Positions 11,024-20,897 of a DNA stretch of 64,000 bases are shown piece by piece (the first letter of the stretch is position 1; each line of letters begins with the position of its first letter). Under the pieces are notes generated by a model. That model did no database searches. It saw only the letters and a program-made list of their open reading frames with translations, and was not told the origin of the DNA. The position numbers and the translations under genes were made by a program. Source of the stretch: Haemophilus sp. (GTDB lineage Bacteria; Pseudomonadota; Gammaproteobacteria; Enterobacterales; Pasteurellaceae); contig JAHZCF010000066.1 in NCBI GenBank assembly GCA_019423005.1, forward strand, positions 1 through 64,000, in the 5' to 3' direction.

Positions 11024-12370
11024 ATGTTAGAAAAAGTTGTGATTGCTAACCGTGGTGAAATTGCACTGCGTATTTTGCGTGCCTGTAAAGAATTAGGCAT
11101 TAAAACCGTGGCGGTTCACTCTACCGCTGATCGTGATTTAAAACACGTGTTACTTGCAGATGAAACAGTCTGTATTGGACCTGCTCCATCTGTAAAAAGT
11201 TATTTAAATATTCCAGCTATTATTGCAGCGGCAGAAGTAACTGGTGCGGATGCTATTCACCCTGGTTATGGATTCCTTTCTGAAAATGCAGATTTTGCAG
11301 AGCAAGTTGAGCGTTCAGGCTTTACTTTTATCGGTCCAACAGCAGATGTCATTCGTTTAATGGGTGATAAAGTTTCTGCGATTAAGGCAATGAAAAAAGC
11401 GGGCGTGCCTTGTGTTCCAGGTTCTGATGGTCCTGTAGGCAGTGATATCGCGAAAAATAAAGAAATTGCAAAACGTATTGGTTATCCAATTATTATCAAA
11501 GCATCTGGCGGCGGCGGTGGTCGTGGTATGCGTGTCGTTCGTAGCGAAGATGCACTTGAAGAATCAATTGCGATGACCAAAGCTGAAGCAAAAGCAGCAT
11601 TTAATAATGACATGGTTTATATGGAAAAATATTTAGAAAATCCACGCCATGTTGAAATTCAAGTTTTAGCGGATACACACGGTAATGCAATTTATCTTGC
11701 AGAGCGCGATTGTTCTATGCAACGTCGCCATCAAAAAGTCGTGGAAGAAGCGCCTGCGCCAGGTATTACCGAAGAAGTTCGTCGTGATATTGGTTCTCGC
11801 TGTGCGAAGGCTTGTGTTGAAATTGGCTATCGCGGTGCAGGTACATTTGAATTCTTATATGAAAATGGTGAGTTCTATTTCATCGAAATGAATACTCGTA
11901 TTCAAGTAGAGCATCCAGTAACAGAAATGATTACTGGTGTGGATTTGGTGAAAGAACAATTGCGTATTGCAGCTGGTTTACCACTTTCTTATAAACAAGA
12001 AGATATTAAAGTGAAAGGTCATGCAATTGAGTGTCGTATCAATGCAGAAGATCCAAAAACATTCTTACCATCTCCAGGTAAAGTGGTACACTTACATTCA
12101 CCAGGTGGTTTAGGTGTTCGTTGGGATTCACATGTGTATGGTGGTTATACCGTTCCTCCGCATTATGATTCTATGATCGCAAAATTAATCACATACGGTG
12201 ATACTCGTGATGTCGCAATCCGTCGTATGCAAAATGCATTATCAGAGACGATCATTGACGGTATCAAAACAAATATCCCACTTCATGAACTCATTCTTGA
12301 AGATGAAAACTTCCAAAAAGGTGGTGCAAATATCCACTATTTAGAGAAGAAATTAGGGATGCATGATTAA
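11024..12370 (+). CDS. accC: Biotin carboxylase subunit of acetyl-CoA carboxylase
   Basis: ATP-dependent carboxylation of the biotin carried by AccB. The ATP-grasp loop [22 protein letters not shown] and the catalytic region [14 protein letters not shown] are all intact. The frame is open from a GTG at 11012, but the ATG at 11024 gives the standard [16 protein letters not shown] start and 448 residues; AGTGGAAA lies at a reasonable distance. It ends at a hairpin terminator before yhdT. Confidence 0.96.
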   Translation: MLEKVVIANRGEIALRILRACKELGIKTVAVHSTADRDLKHVLLADETVCIGPAPSVKSYLNIPAIIAAAEVTGADAIHPGYGFLSENADFAEQVERSGFTFIGPTADVIRLMGDKVSAIKAMKKAGVPCVPGSDGPVGSDIAKNKEIAKRIGYPIIIKASGGGGGRGMRVVRSEDALEESIAMTKAEAKAAFNNDMVYMEKYLENPRHVEIQVLADTHGNAIYLAERDCSMQRRHQKVVEEAPAPGITEEVRRDIGSRCAKACVEIGYRGAGTFEFLYENGEFYFIEMNTRIQVEHPVTEMITGVDLVKEQLRIAAGLPLSYKQEDIKVKGHAIECRINAEDPKTFLPSPGKVVHLHSPGGLGVRWDSHVYGGYTVPPHYDSMIAKLITYGDTRDVAIRRMQNALSETIIDGIKTNIPLHELILEDENFQKGGANIHYLEKKLGMHD

Positions 12371-12387
12371 TTTATAATTTTCTAGGC

Positions 12388-12414
12388 AAAGGCAGAATAT
12401 TTCTGCCTTTTTGT
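12388..12414 (+). terminator. Terminator after accC
   Basis: AAAGGCAGA (12388-12396) pairs with TCTGCCTTT (12402-12410), followed by T residues. Confidence 0.8.
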
Positions 12415-12464
12415 TTATCGTTGAATAATTATCTGACGGTAAAATTTTTTAATAGGAACTCAAA

Positions 12465-12719
12465 ATGGAACTTTCACAACGGTATAAGCAAGCAGCTAAG
12501 GAAGCTCGCTGGGCATTAGGTTTAGCAATTTTTTATGTGATTGGGTGGTGTATGTGCGCTTATCTCCCGAAAGATTCACCCGGGCCGATAGGTTTTCCGT
12601 TATGGTTTGAATTATCCTGTATTTATTTACCTATTTTGTTTGTGGTCATTGGGTATTGGATTGTCAAAATTGTCTTTTTAGATATCCCGCTAGATGTTGA
12701 GTCAAAGGAGAATAAATAA
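12465..12719 (+). CDS. yhdT: YhdT family (DUF997) membrane protein
   Basis: An 84-residue membrane protein with two hydrophobic segments (about residues 18-34 and 49-71). YhdT is routinely found directly upstream of panF, as here, where its stop codon shares one base with the panF ATG. That overlap implies translational coupling and a role connected with pantothenate uptake, but no biochemical function is established. The start has AATAGGAA upstream. Confidence 0.85.
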   Translation: MELSQRYKQAAKEARWALGLAIFYVIGWCMCAYLPKDSPGPIGFPLWFELSCIYLPILFVVIGYWIVKIVFLDIPLDVESKENK

Positions 12720-14164
12720 TGAATTTAGGTATTATTCTCCCATTAGCTATCTATTTAGTCTTCATCTTTGGCGCGGCATTATTTGCTTATGTAAAACGCA
12801 GTAAAGGTGATTTCCTTACGGAATATTATGTAGGAAATCGCTCCATGACGGGCTTTGTCCTTGCGATGACAACGGCTTCCACTTATGCCAGCGCCAGTTC
12901 TTTTGTTGGTGGACCAGGGGCAGCTTATAAATATGGGCTAGGCTGGGTATTACTCGCCATGATCCAAGTGCCGGCTGTTTGGCTAGCCTTAGGTGCATTG
13001 GGCAAAAAGTTTGCATTACTTTCTCGCGAGACCAATGCGCTTACTATCAATGATTTATTTCTCTATCGTTATAAAAATAAATATCTCGTTTGGATTTCCA
13101 GTCTAGCATTGTTGCTTGCCTTTTTTGCAGCTATGGTTGTGCAATTTATTGGTGGGGCGAGATTGCTCGAAACCACGATAGGGATTCCTTATACTCATGC
13201 CTTACTTATTTTTGCCTTAACGGTTGGTATTTATACGTTTATTGGTGGTTTCCGAGCAGTTGTGTTAACCGATACGATTCAAGGTACAGTAATGATTTTT
13301 GGCACAATCGTGCTATTAGTGGGCGTGATTTACCATCTTGGTGGCGTAGAAAGTGCGGTCAATAAATTAACTGAAATTGATCCGAATTTAGTAAGTCCTT
13401 ACGGTCCGAATGAGATGCTTGATTTTCAATTTATGGCATCCTTTTGGATCTTAGTCTGTTTTGGTGTGGTTGGTTTGCCACATACAGCCGTGCGTTGTAT
13501 GGCTTTTAAAGATAGTAAAGCCTTACATCGAGGCATGCTCATTGGTACGATTGTCCTTTCAGTTATTATGTTAGGGATGCATTTGGCGGGCGCTTTAGGT
13601 CGTGCTGTTGTGCCAGATTTAACGGTGTCAGATAAAGTGATTCCAACCTTAATGTTGGAAGTGCTTCCTCCTATTGTTGCAGGGATTTTCTTAGCTGCAC
13701 CGATGTCGGCGATTATGTCCACAGTTGATGCGCAACTCATTCAATCCTCCTCAATTTTTGTGAAAGACTTATATCTTGCAAGCAAACCTGAAGCTGCGAA
13801 GAATGAAAAACGAATTAGCCGTATTTCATCAGTCATTACACTAATTTTATCGGCGTTGTTAATTCTTGCCGCACTGAATCCACCTGATATGATTATTTGG
13901 TTGAATCTATTTGCTTTCGGTGGATTAGAAGCAGCATTCCTTTGGGTGATTGTATTAGGCATTTATTGGGATAAAGCAAATGCAGCAGGTGCAATAAGCT
14001 CAATGGTAGTGGGATTAAGTAGTTATGTGCTACTGACTCAATTTGGTATCAAACTATTTGGTTTTAATGCGATTGTACCGGCGCTTGTATTTGGCTTGAT
14101 TGCTTTCATCTTGGGTAACCAATTCGGCGCAAAAAAAACAGTAAAAATGGACCGCACTTTATGA
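12719..14164 (+). CDS. panF: Sodium/pantothenate symporter
   Basis: A 481-residue solute:sodium symporter (SLC5/SSF fold) for uptake of pantothenate, the precursor of coenzyme A. The N-terminal GDFLTEYYVGNRSMTG and GGFRAVVLTDTIQG match SSF signatures, and the protein has about 13 hydrophobic segments. It overlaps yhdT by 1 bp and the following transporter gene by 4 bp (ATGA), so at least three genes are cotranscribed. The final codons (DRTL) are written through an uptake signal, so the signal has been accepted inside the coding sequence. Confidence 0.95.
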   Translation: MNLGIILPLAIYLVFIFGAALFAYVKRSKGDFLTEYYVGNRSMTGFVLAMTTASTYASASSFVGGPGAAYKYGLGWVLLAMIQVPAVWLALGALGKKFALLSRETNALTINDLFLYRYKNKYLVWISSLALLLAFFAAMVVQFIGGARLLETTIGIPYTHALLIFALTVGIYTFIGGFRAVVLTDTIQGTVMIFGTIVLLVGVIYHLGGVESAVNKLTEIDPNLVSPYGPNEMLDFQFMASFWILVCFGVVGLPHTAVRCMAFKDSKALHRGMLIGTIVLSVIMLGMHLAGALGRAVVPDLTVSDKVIPTLMLEVLPPIVAGIFLAAPMSAIMSTVDAQLIQSSSIFVKDLYLASKPEAAKNEKRISRISSVITLILSALLILAALNPPDMIIWLNLFAFGGLEAAFLWVIVLGIYWDKANAAGAISSMVVGLSSYVLLTQFGIKLFGFNAIVPALVFGLIAFILGNQFGAKKTVKMDRTL

Positions 14165-15036
14165 TTTACCAGATCCTAGCATTGTTTATTTGGAGTAGTG
14201 CCTTTGTTGCCGCTAAATACACCTTTACAATGATGGACACCATTTTGATGATCCAAGCCCGTTTATTAATGGCGGCGATTATTGTGATGCCACTCTTTTT
14301 TCGTCGTTGGAAAGGCGTGTCTAAACCTATGCGAAAACAGCTTTGGTGGTTAGGTTTTTTTAATTATACTGCCACCTTTTTGCTGCAATTTATTGGCTTA
14401 AAATATACGAGCGCGGCGAGCGCAACGACCATGATAGGATTAGAGCCGTTATGTGTGATTTTTATTGGGCATTTTTTCTTTCAAGATCGTGCGAAATGGT
14501 ATCATTGGTTGTGTGGCGCTTTTGCCTTTTTAGGCGTGGCCATTTTAATTCTCGGTGGGCAGGGCAATGAAGGCTCAAGTCAAATTAGTTTATTGGGTTG
14601 CTCCTTAATAGTAGCGGCAAGTATTGTGTTTGCTTGTTGCTTACGTTGGACGAAAAAAGTGGTGGCAACGGTTTCAGTACAAGCCTATACATCCATTTCG
14701 ATTGTGTTGGCAACTATCACCATGCTGCCATTTACTTTATTGATGACTGAAAACTGGGATATCCATTTTAACTGGCTTGGTTTCTTCGGTTTGATTTACC
14801 TTGGTGTAGCATGCAGTTGGTTTGCCTTTTGGTTGTGGAATAAAGGCTTAAATTCAGTGGATGCAAAAATCTCGGGAATTTTGACCGCACTTGAGCCGAT
14901 TTTCGGTGTCTTTTTGGCGGTATTATTGCTTAACGAAGAGGTTTCACTTGTTTCAGCGCTTGGGATTATCATTATTGTAGTTTCAGCCCTAGGCGTAAGT
15001 TTATTACCGAAATGGTTACATAAAGAAATTAATTAA
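14161..15036 (+). CDS. EamA/DMT family transporter
   Basis: A 291-residue membrane protein with ten predicted hydrophobic helices arranged as two EamA repeats; LTALEPIFGVFLAVLLLNEE in the second half is the typical EamA signature. Drug/metabolite transporters export or import small metabolites, but the substrate cannot be read from sequence. Its ATG overlaps the panF stop and prmA begins 12 bp after its end, so it belongs to the same operon. Confidence 0.85.
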   Translation: MIYQILALFIWSSAFVAAKYTFTMMDTILMIQARLLMAAIIVMPLFFRRWKGVSKPMRKQLWWLGFFNYTATFLLQFIGLKYTSAASATTMIGLEPLCVIFIGHFFFQDRAKWYHWLCGAFAFLGVAILILGGQGNEGSSQISLLGCSLIVAASIVFACCLRWTKKVVATVSVQAYTSISIVLATITMLPFTLLMTENWDIHFNWLGFFGLIYLGVACSWFAFWLWNKGLNSVDAKISGILTALEPIFGVFLAVLLLNEEVSLVSALGIIIIVVSALGVSLLPKWLHKEIN

Positions 15037-15048
15037 AAGGAAAAGAAG

Positions 15049-15936
15049 ATGGCGTGGATTCAAATTCGCTTAAATAGTACAAATGAAAAAGCTGAGAAAA
15101 TTAGCGATTTTTTAGAAGAAATCGGCTCAGTTTCGGTCACATTTATGGATAGCCAAGATACACCGATTTTTGAACCACTTCCAGGCGAAACACGTTTGTG
15201 GGGAAATACGGATGTGATTGCATTATTTGATGCAGAAACCGATATGAATGAAATTGTGAGTTTGCTTAAACAAGCACATCATTTAGATGAAAACACTGCT
15301 TACAAAATTGAGCAAATCGAGGATAAAGATTGGGAACGTGAATGGATGGATAACTTCCACCCAATGCAATTTGGCAAACGTTTATGGATTTGCCCAAGCT
15401 GGCGTGAAGTGCCAGATCAAAATGCAGTTAATGTGATGCTTGATCCTGGTTTAGCTTTTGGGACAGGTACACACCCAACAACTGCACTTTGTTTAGAGTG
15501 GTTAGATGGTTTGGATTTAACTGACAAAACCGTCATCGATTTTGGTTGTGGCTCTGGAATTCTTGCCATTGCAGCCCTTAAATTAGGGGCTAAAAATGCG
15601 ATTGGTATTGATATCGATCCACAAGCGATTCTCGCCAGTCGTAATAATGCAGAACAAAATGGTGTGGCGGATCGTCTACAACTTTTCTTATCCGATGATA
15701 AACCTGAAGATTTAAAAGCGGATGTCGTTGTGGCGAATATTCTTGCGGGGCCATTGAAAGAACTTTACCCGATTATTTCTCAATTAGTGAAAGAGGGGGG
15801 CGATCTTGGATTATCGGGCATTTTAGAAACACAAGCACAATCGGTATGCGATGCGTATGCGCAATCGTTTAATTTAGATCCCGTAGCGGTGAAAGAGGAA
15901 TGGTGCCGTATTACAGGTAAATTAAAATCGGCTTAA
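15049..15936 (+). CDS. prmA: Ribosomal protein L11 methyltransferase
   Basis: SAM-dependent trimethylation of ribosomal protein L11. The 295-residue protein has the small N-terminal L11-binding domain and a Rossmann methyltransferase domain with motif [21 protein letters not shown] (about residues 163-182) and the catalytic-loop motif [10 protein letters not shown]. The ATG follows AAAAGGAAAAGA. It closes the yhdT-panF operon, a linkage also seen in enterobacteria, where prmA precedes dusB-fis. Confidence 0.95.
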   Translation: MAWIQIRLNSTNEKAEKISDFLEEIGSVSVTFMDSQDTPIFEPLPGETRLWGNTDVIALFDAETDMNEIVSLLKQAHHLDENTAYKIEQIEDKDWEREWMDNFHPMQFGKRLWICPSWREVPDQNAVNVMLDPGLAFGTGTHPTTALCLEWLDGLDLTDKTVIDFGCGSGILAIAALKLGAKNAIGIDIDPQAILASRNNAEQNGVADRLQLFLSDDKPEDLKADVVVANILAGPLKELYPIISQLVKEGGDLGLSGILETQAQSVCDAYAQSFNLDPVAVKEEWCRITGKLKSA

Positions 15937-15983
15937 TTTCTTTTTGTCAATTAAAAAAGTGCATTTTTTGAACAAATTTCCCT

Positions 15984-16028
15984 TTGCAAAAAAAACGAAA
16001 AATGCGTAATATAGCACCCCTTGTCGGT
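15984..16028 (+). promoter_or_regulatory. dusB-fis promoter with GC-rich discriminator
   Basis: TTGCAA (15984-15989), 17-base spacer, TATAAT-like TAATAT (16007-16012), then AGCACCCC. A C-rich discriminator is the hallmark of stringently controlled growth-rate promoters, matching the known control of the dusB-fis operon in E. coli. Confidence 0.7.
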
Positions 16029-16084
16029 GACTGCTGTTGCCTGACTTGCTAGAGATTAGGACTTGTAATTGGGGATAACATAAA

Positions 16085-17065
16085 ATGCGAATTGGTTCTT
16101 ATGAATTAAAAAATCGTATTTTATTGGCACCCATGGCAGGTATTACGGATCAACCTTTTCGACGTTTATGTGCCCATTACGGTGCGGGATTAACGTTTTC
16201 AGAGATGATGTCCACTAATCCACAAGTTTGGCATACAGAGAAATCGAAACTTCGTTTAGCACATAGTGAAGAGTTAGGATTAAATGCGGTGCAAATCGCA
16301 GGTTCTGATCCTTTAGAAATGGCCCAAGCTGCAGCAATTAATGTAGCTTATGGTGCTGAAATTATCGACATCAATATGGGCTGTCCCGCAAAGAAAGTAA
16401 ATCGAAAATTAGCGGGCTCTGCACTGCTTCAATTTCCCGATTTAGTGGAAAAAATTTTAAAAGAAGTGGTGAATGCCGTTGATGTACCTGTGACGTTAAA
16501 AATTCGCACAGGTTGGGATAAAGCAAATCGAAACTGTGTGCAAATCGGCAAAATTGCAGAACAATCTGGTATTCAAGCTTTAACCATTCATGGGCGGACG
16601 AAAGAATGCTTATTTGAAGGCGAAGCGGAATACGACAATATTCGAGCAGTCAAACAATCAATTTCAATTCCAGTCATTGCGAATGGGGATATTGATTCTG
16701 CCTCGAAAGCGAAAAAGGTACTTGAGTACACAGGTGCCGATGCAATAATGATCGGTCGTGCCGCTCTAGGCAATCCATGGCTTTTCCAAGCGGTGGAAGC
16801 ACTAGTAGAACATGATACGATAATTCAAACACCAAGTTTACGTGAAAAGTGCGGTCATATTTTGCGTCATATTCAAGAACTTCATCAGTTCTATGGTGAA
16901 CAAAAAGGCTATCGAATAGCTCGCAAACACGTGGCTTGGTATTTACAGGGAATTCAACCCGATTCCGTTTTTAGACAGACTTTTAACGCAATTAATGAAC
17001 CGAAAGAGCAGTTAATTGTGCTGGAAGATTTTTTAAATTCAATTTTGGATAAAGAAAAATGTTAG
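16085..17065 (+). CDS. dusB: tRNA-dihydrouridine synthase B
   Basis: An FMN enzyme that reduces specific uridines in the tRNA D-loop. The 326-residue protein starts with the flavin-binding [15 protein letters not shown] and contains the catalytic cysteine in MGCPAKKV followed by [10 protein letters not shown]. It overlaps fis by 7 bp, the universal gammaproteobacterial dusB-fis arrangement. It is the first gene after the growth-rate type promoter. Confidence 0.95.
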   Translation: MRIGSYELKNRILLAPMAGITDQPFRRLCAHYGAGLTFSEMMSTNPQVWHTEKSKLRLAHSEELGLNAVQIAGSDPLEMAQAAAINVAYGAEIIDINMGCPAKKVNRKLAGSALLQFPDLVEKILKEVVNAVDVPVTLKIRTGWDKANRNCVQIGKIAEQSGIQALTIHGRTKECLFEGEAEYDNIRAVKQSISIPVIANGDIDSASKAKKVLEYTGADAIMIGRAALGNPWLFQAVEALVEHDTIIQTPSLREKCGHILRHIQELHQFYGEQKGYRIARKHVAWYLQGIQPDSVFRQTFNAINEPKEQLIVLEDFLNSILDKEKC

Positions 17066-17358
17066 AACAACAACGTAGTCCGTCTGAAGCGTTAACCGTT
17101 TCAGTTTTAAACTCTCAATCACAAGTAACAAACAAACCATTACGTGATTCAGTAAAACAAGCTTTACGCAATTACTTATCACAATTAGATGGTCAGGATG
17201 TGAATGATCTTTACGAATTAGTATTAGCGGAAGTTGAACACCCGATGTTAGATATGATTATGCAATACACCCGCGGTAACCAAACCCGTGCGGCAAATAT
17301 GCTCGGTATTAACCGTGGTACATTGCGTAAGAAATTGAAAAAATACGGTATGGGCTAA
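17059..17358 (+). CDS. fis: Nucleoid-associated DNA-binding protein Fis
   Basis: A small homodimeric DNA-bending protein that activates stable RNA promoters and assists site-specific recombinases. At 99 residues it matches E. coli Fis; the C-terminal helix-turn-helix [25 protein letters not shown] is essentially the family consensus. Translation is coupled to dusB by the 7-bp overlap. A strong terminator separates it from the convergent tonB operon. Confidence 0.97.
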   Translation: MLEQQRSPSEALTVSVLNSQSQVTNKPLRDSVKQALRNYLSQLDGQDVNDLYELVLAEVEHPMLDMIMQYTRGNQTRAANMLGINRGTLRKKLKKYGMG

Positions 17359-17375
17359 TTAAGCTTAGCAAAAAG

Positions 17376-17404
17376 AAAGGCGAACATTATTGTTCGCCTT
17401 TTTA
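17376..17404. terminator. Bidirectional terminator between fis and tonB
   Basis: AAAGGCGAACA (17376-17386) and its complement TGTTCGCCTTT (17391-17401) with a 4-base loop and flanking A and T runs, between convergent genes. Confidence 0.88.
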
Positions 17405-17409
17405 TTTAC

Positions 17410-18210
17410 CTATTGAATGGTGAAGCTAATTGGTACACTGACTGAAGAGGCAAATCCTGCGGGTTTTGGACCAACTGGTCTTGCACTTCTCACAGCCTCA
17501 AGTGCTGCATTATCTAGGCTTTCATCTCCAGAGGAGTTAGTCACACGTTCTCCTGATAACGAACCATCTGAACTAACGCTAAAACTTACGCTCACAACAC
17601 CTTGTTTACGCATCATTTTCGCTCGAGCCGGGTAGCGTTTATGCCGTTCAATTTCACGTCGAATAGCCGCACGATAGGCATTATGTTCATCTGTATTGGC
17701 ACCAGAGCCACCTTGAACGCCATTTGTACCAGGTTGACCTGTAGTCGTTGCTTTAGAATTTGCCGTAGCCGTTGAATTAATATTCTTATCGCCAATCGGT
17801 AAGCTCTTCGGCATTTCTACCGGTTTCTCTGTTTTTACCTCATTTTTAGGCTTTTCTTTTGGCTTCTCTTTCGGTTTTGGTTTCGGCTTTTCTATTGGTT
17901 TTTCTGGCTTTTTCTCAGGTTCTTTTTTCTTTTCAGGCTCTGGTTTTTTCGTTGGATCCTCAACGATGTCCTGTTTTTCAGGCTCTGGTTCCACCTGTTG
18001 AGGTTCAGGTTCCGGTTCTGGAGTAGGTTCTTCCACTCGCATTCCTTGAATCATTTCCATTGAAATCGTCGTGGATATTTCACCTGGTGCATCGCTTGCT
18101 GCTTCATGTGGCGTATGCCAGTTCCAAAATAACGCACCAAGGATGCTACCATGAATCAATAAGGAAATAAGCAAACCTAATAATGATCGTTTGGTTTGTT
18201 GGCTGTTCAT
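17410..18210 (-). CDS. tonB: TonB energy-transducing protein
   Basis: Couples the proton-motive force at the inner membrane to outer-membrane receptors for iron, haem and transferrin. The 266-residue protein has a single N-terminal membrane anchor (about residues 11-30), a Pro/Glu/Lys-rich periplasmic spacer with EPEPEPQ and [11 protein letters not shown] repeats, and a C-terminal domain with [20 protein letters not shown]. It overlaps exbD by 4 bp at the end of the exbB-exbD-tonB operon and should share its iron control. Confidence 0.95.
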   Translation of the reverse strand: MNSQQTKRSLLGLLISLLIHGSILGALFWNWHTPHEAASDAPGEISTTISMEMIQGMRVEEPTPEPEPEPQQVEPEPEKQDIVEDPTKKPEPEKKKEPEKKPEKPIEKPKPKPKEKPKEKPKNEVKTEKPVEMPKSLPIGDKNINSTATANSKATTTGQPGTNGVQGGSGANTDEHNAYRAAIRREIERHKRYPARAKMMRKQGVVSVSFSVSSDGSLSGERVTNSSGDESLDNAALEAVRSARPVGPKPAGFASSVSVPISFTIQ

Positions 18211-18683
18211 TGACTACGTCCTACTCCAACGCCTCCGCTTGCAACTCCACCTACTTCAGGCGTATTTTTTGATTCATTTGCTTGAGTTGTTTTGCTTGGA
18301 GCGCCTTTATCTTTCATAGATACAATAACGACATTTTTGATTTCATTTTTCGATAACATATCGGTAATGGTTACGAAATCTTGGAAGGAAGCTTCAGCAT
18401 CAATTTTTAACGTTACTTTTTGATCTTTATTCCAACCCATAATTTCTTTTTCAAGCGCTTCTTGTGAAATAGGCTTATCATTAAAATAAAGTTGCTTATC
18501 AGCTGTAACCGTTAATAATTTTGTTAATTCATCTGACTTGAATGCGACTGTTGAACTCGCTTTGGGCACATTTACCTTAATTTTCCCTTGGGAAATAAAG
18601 GATGCGGTGACCAACACTATCGCTAATAACACCAACATAATGTCGATGAAAGGAATAATGTTGATTTCATCAAATTTTTTCAC
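18207..18683 (-). CDS. exbD: Biopolymer transport protein ExbD
   Basis: Partner of ExbB in the proton channel that energises TonB. The N terminus [20 protein letters not shown] holds the single membrane helix with the essential aspartate (FIDIM). The 158-residue length includes a Gly/Val-rich tail of low complexity after residue 130. It starts 2 bp after the exbB stop and overlaps tonB, so the three are translationally coupled. Confidence 0.95.
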   Translation of the reverse strand: MKKFDEINIIPFIDIMLVLLAIVLVTASFISQGKIKVNVPKASSTVAFKSDELTKLLTVTADKQLYFNDKPISQEALEKEIMGWNKDQKVTLKIDAEASFQDFVTITDMLSKNEIKNVVIVSMKDKGAPSKTTQANESKNTPEVGGVASGGVGVGRSQ

Positions 18684-18685
18684 GA

Positions 18686-19138
18686 TTATTCCTTATCTTT
18701 TTGAGTGTTTAATACTTTCCATTTCAAGCGGTTAACTTCCACTTTACGACCTAAGCCGTTATAGAACATCATGGAAGGAATCGCGACTAAAATACCTAAT
18801 GCAGTTGCTTTTAATGCAAGAGAGAGGTGCATCATAATGGCTCCCGCATCGACTTCGCCATCGCCATGACCAATTTGGAAGAAAGTTAATAAAATCCCTA
18901 TTACTGTTCCTAATAAACCTACATAAGGCGCGTTGGCACCGACAGTGGAGATTACGGTCATATTACGATTTAAATCAATTTCAAGAGCGTGAATATTGGA
19001 ATATTTCGCTACGTTCACACGCTTTAAAAAGAGAAAACGCTCAATCACAGCTGCGAGCATGATTACACTCATCAGAAGTAGAAGACCGATAATTATGTAA
19101 TCACTATATTGTTGTAAAAAATCAAAAAGTTGTAGCAT
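18686..19138 (-). CDS. exbB: Biopolymer transport protein ExbB
   Basis: Inner-membrane proton-channel subunit of the TonB system, with three membrane helices and the [19 protein letters not shown] motif. The frame remains open to 19171, but the ATG at 19138, preceded by AAGGA, gives the usual [13 protein letters not shown] start and 150 residues. The promoter upstream carries a Fur-like box. First gene of exbB-exbD-tonB. Confidence 0.95.
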   Translation of the reverse strand: MLQLFDFLQQYSDYIIIGLLLLMSVIMLAAVIERFLFLKRVNVAKYSNIHALEIDLNRNMTVISTVGANAPYVGLLGTVIGILLTFFQIGHGDGEVDAGAIMMHLSLALKATALGILVAIPSMMFYNGLGRKVEVNRLKWKVLNTQKDKE

Positions 19139-19180
19139 TTGATAGTCCTTGTATGGGTAATAAAAAAACATAAATTTAAT

Positions 19181-19235
19181 TGAGAATGAATTTCAATTAG
19201 ATGTGAATTCTATCAAATGGAAAATAGAGCGTAAA
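19181..19235 (-). promoter_or_regulatory. exbB promoter with Fur box
   Basis: On the minus strand TTTACG (19230-19235), 17 bases, TAGAAT (19207-19212) form the promoter. TGAAATTCATTCTCA (19181-19195) matches 12 of 15 positions of the Fur core TGATAATCATTATCA and covers the expected transcription start, so iron-bound Fur should repress the operon. Confidence 0.7.
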
Positions 19236-19263
19236 TATAAATTAAAAAAATGAGTATTTTTTT

Positions 19264-19298
19264 AACCGCACTTTGAGATAAATCAGAAAAGTGCGGTT
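19264..19298. repeat. Paired uptake signals between bcp and exbB
   Basis: AACCGCACTTT (19264-19274) and AAAGTGCGGTT (19288-19298) form an 11-bp inverted repeat downstream of bcp. T-run support on the minus strand is poor, so its terminator strength is uncertain. Confidence 0.65.
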
Positions 19299-19313
19299 GT
19301 TTTGAGAGGTGTT

Positions 19314-19781
19314 TTAAAGGGATTGTAGGTAATCTAAGACAATTTGATGATGTTCACCTGTTTTGAATTTATCAAAAACATGCTGAATTTTGCCTTGTTC
19401 ATCAATGAGAAAGGTAATACGGTGAATACCATCATAAACACGGCCCATGAATTTCTTTTCTCCCCATACACCAAATTGCTCGGCAACCTGGTGATCTTCA
19501 TCAGAAAGCAAGGTGAAATTGAGCGACTTTTTCTCAACAAATTGAGCCAGTTTTTTTGGCGCATCTGTGCTGATGCCTAAAATAATCACACCTAATTTTT
19601 CTAACTCGCTTTTAGCATCACGTAAACCGCAGGCTTGAGTTGTACAGCCTGGTGTTAAGGCTTTTGGATAAAAATACACGAGTACTTTTTTGCCTTTAAA
19701 GTCGCTAAGTGAAATTGGCTGATTATCTTGATTTAAAAGGGTAAATTGCGGTGCTAAGTCACCCACTTGTAATGTTTTCAT
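19314..19781 (-). CDS. bcp: Thiol peroxidase Bcp (peroxiredoxin)
   Basis: A thioredoxin-dependent peroxiredoxin reducing hydrogen and organic peroxides. In 155 residues it shows FYPKALTPGCTTQACGLRD, with the peroxidatic cysteine followed five residues later by the resolving cysteine of the atypical Bcp/PrxQ class. The ATG at 19781 is followed by the standard KTLQVGDLAPQFTL. It is a single-gene unit divergent from dapA. Confidence 0.95.
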   Translation of the reverse strand: MKTLQVGDLAPQFTLLNQDNQPISLSDFKGKKVLVYFYPKALTPGCTTQACGLRDAKSELEKLGVIILGISTDAPKKLAQFVEKKSLNFTLLSDEDHQVAEQFGVWGEKKFMGRVYDGIHRITFLIDEQGKIQHVFDKFKTGEHHQIVLDYLQSL

Positions 19782-19898
19782 AAAAAATCCTTAAAAATGT
19801 AAAAAATGATTTGTAAATTCAAGCTATTTTAGCGATTATAACCAAATATTTTCAAATGTTATTGTTAAAACGCAAAATAGATGTAAATGGAGTGCCTT

Positions 19899-20795
19899 AT
19901 GACTACGCAAACCCCCTTATTTTCAGGCAGTATTGTTGCTTTAGTAACCCCGATGGATAACCACGGAAACATTGATTTTGAAACATTAGAAAAACTTATC
20001 GAGTTTCATATCAATGCAGGTACAGATTCAATTGTATCTGTGGGTACAACGGGAGAATCTGCCACATTAAGCATTGAAGAAAATGTGAAGGTGGTTGAAA
20101 AGACAGTTGAGTTAGCAAAAGGACGTATTCCAATTATTGCTGGCACCGGTGCGAATGCAACGAGTGAAGCCATTGTGATGACAAAATTGCTACGAGATAG
20201 CGGAGTCGCGGGTTGCTTATCTGTTGTACCTTACTACAATAAGCCAACTCAAGAAGGCATGTTCCAACATTTTAAAGCCATTGCAGAATGCACGGATTTA
20301 CCACAACTTCTTTATAATGTACCGGGTCGTACTGGTAGTGATATGAAACCTGAAACCGTGGCGCGTTTGTCTCAAATTGAGAATATTGTAGGGATTAAAG
20401 AAGCAACAGGCGATTTAACTCGCATTACAGCGATTAAAGAATTAGCCGGTAAAGATTTCATTGTATTAAGTGGAGATGATGCCACAGGGTTAGAAGCGAT
20501 GAAATTAGGCGCAGAGGGGGTTATTTCTGTGACAAATAACCTTGCTGCAAAAGATATGGCCGCGATGTGTCGCTATGCTTTAGCGGGCGATTTTGCGAAA
20601 GCGGAAGAAATTAATGCACGTTTAATGCCTTTACATCAAGATTTATTTATTGAATCAAACCCAATTCCAGTTAAATGGGCTGCATATCGTTTAGGTTTAA
20701 TTAAGACTCCACACTTACGTTTACCACTTACTGTGTTAAGCGAAAGCGCTCAAGTAAAAGTAGAAGAAGCATTAAAAATTGCTGGCTTAATTTAA
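19899..20795 (+). CDS. dapA: 4-Hydroxy-tetrahydrodipicolinate synthase
   Basis: First dedicated enzyme of lysine and meso-diaminopimelate synthesis, condensing pyruvate with aspartate semialdehyde. The Schiff-base lysine is in GIKEATGD and the catalytic tyrosine in [10 protein letters not shown]. An ATG at 19887 is in frame, but GGAG at 19889-19892 is correctly spaced for the ATG at 19899, which yields 298 residues. bamC follows, as in E. coli. Confidence 0.95.
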   Translation: MTTQTPLFSGSIVALVTPMDNHGNIDFETLEKLIEFHINAGTDSIVSVGTTGESATLSIEENVKVVEKTVELAKGRIPIIAGTGANATSEAIVMTKLLRDSGVAGCLSVVPYYNKPTQEGMFQHFKAIAECTDLPQLLYNVPGRTGSDMKPETVARLSQIENIVGIKEATGDLTRITAIKELAGKDFIVLSGDDATGLEAMKLGAEGVISVTNNLAAKDMAAMCRYALAGDFAKAEEINARLMPLHQDLFIESNPIPVKWAAYRLGLIKTPHLRLPLTVLSESAQVKVEEALKIAGLI

Positions 20796-20799
20796 TGAA

Positions 20800-20830
20800 T
20801 TAAAGGGTTGTTTTTACAGCCCTTTAAACT
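20800..20830 (+). terminator. Weak hairpin between dapA and bamC
   Basis: TTAAAGGG (20800-20807) pairs with CCCTTTAA (20820-20827). No long T run follows, so it may only partly end dapA transcription. Confidence 0.45.
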
Positions 20831-20897
20831 TTCAGCTCTTTTATTTGTCAAAGAGCGGTCATTATTCTAATTATTTTTTATTGAAAGGATTTAAGGA

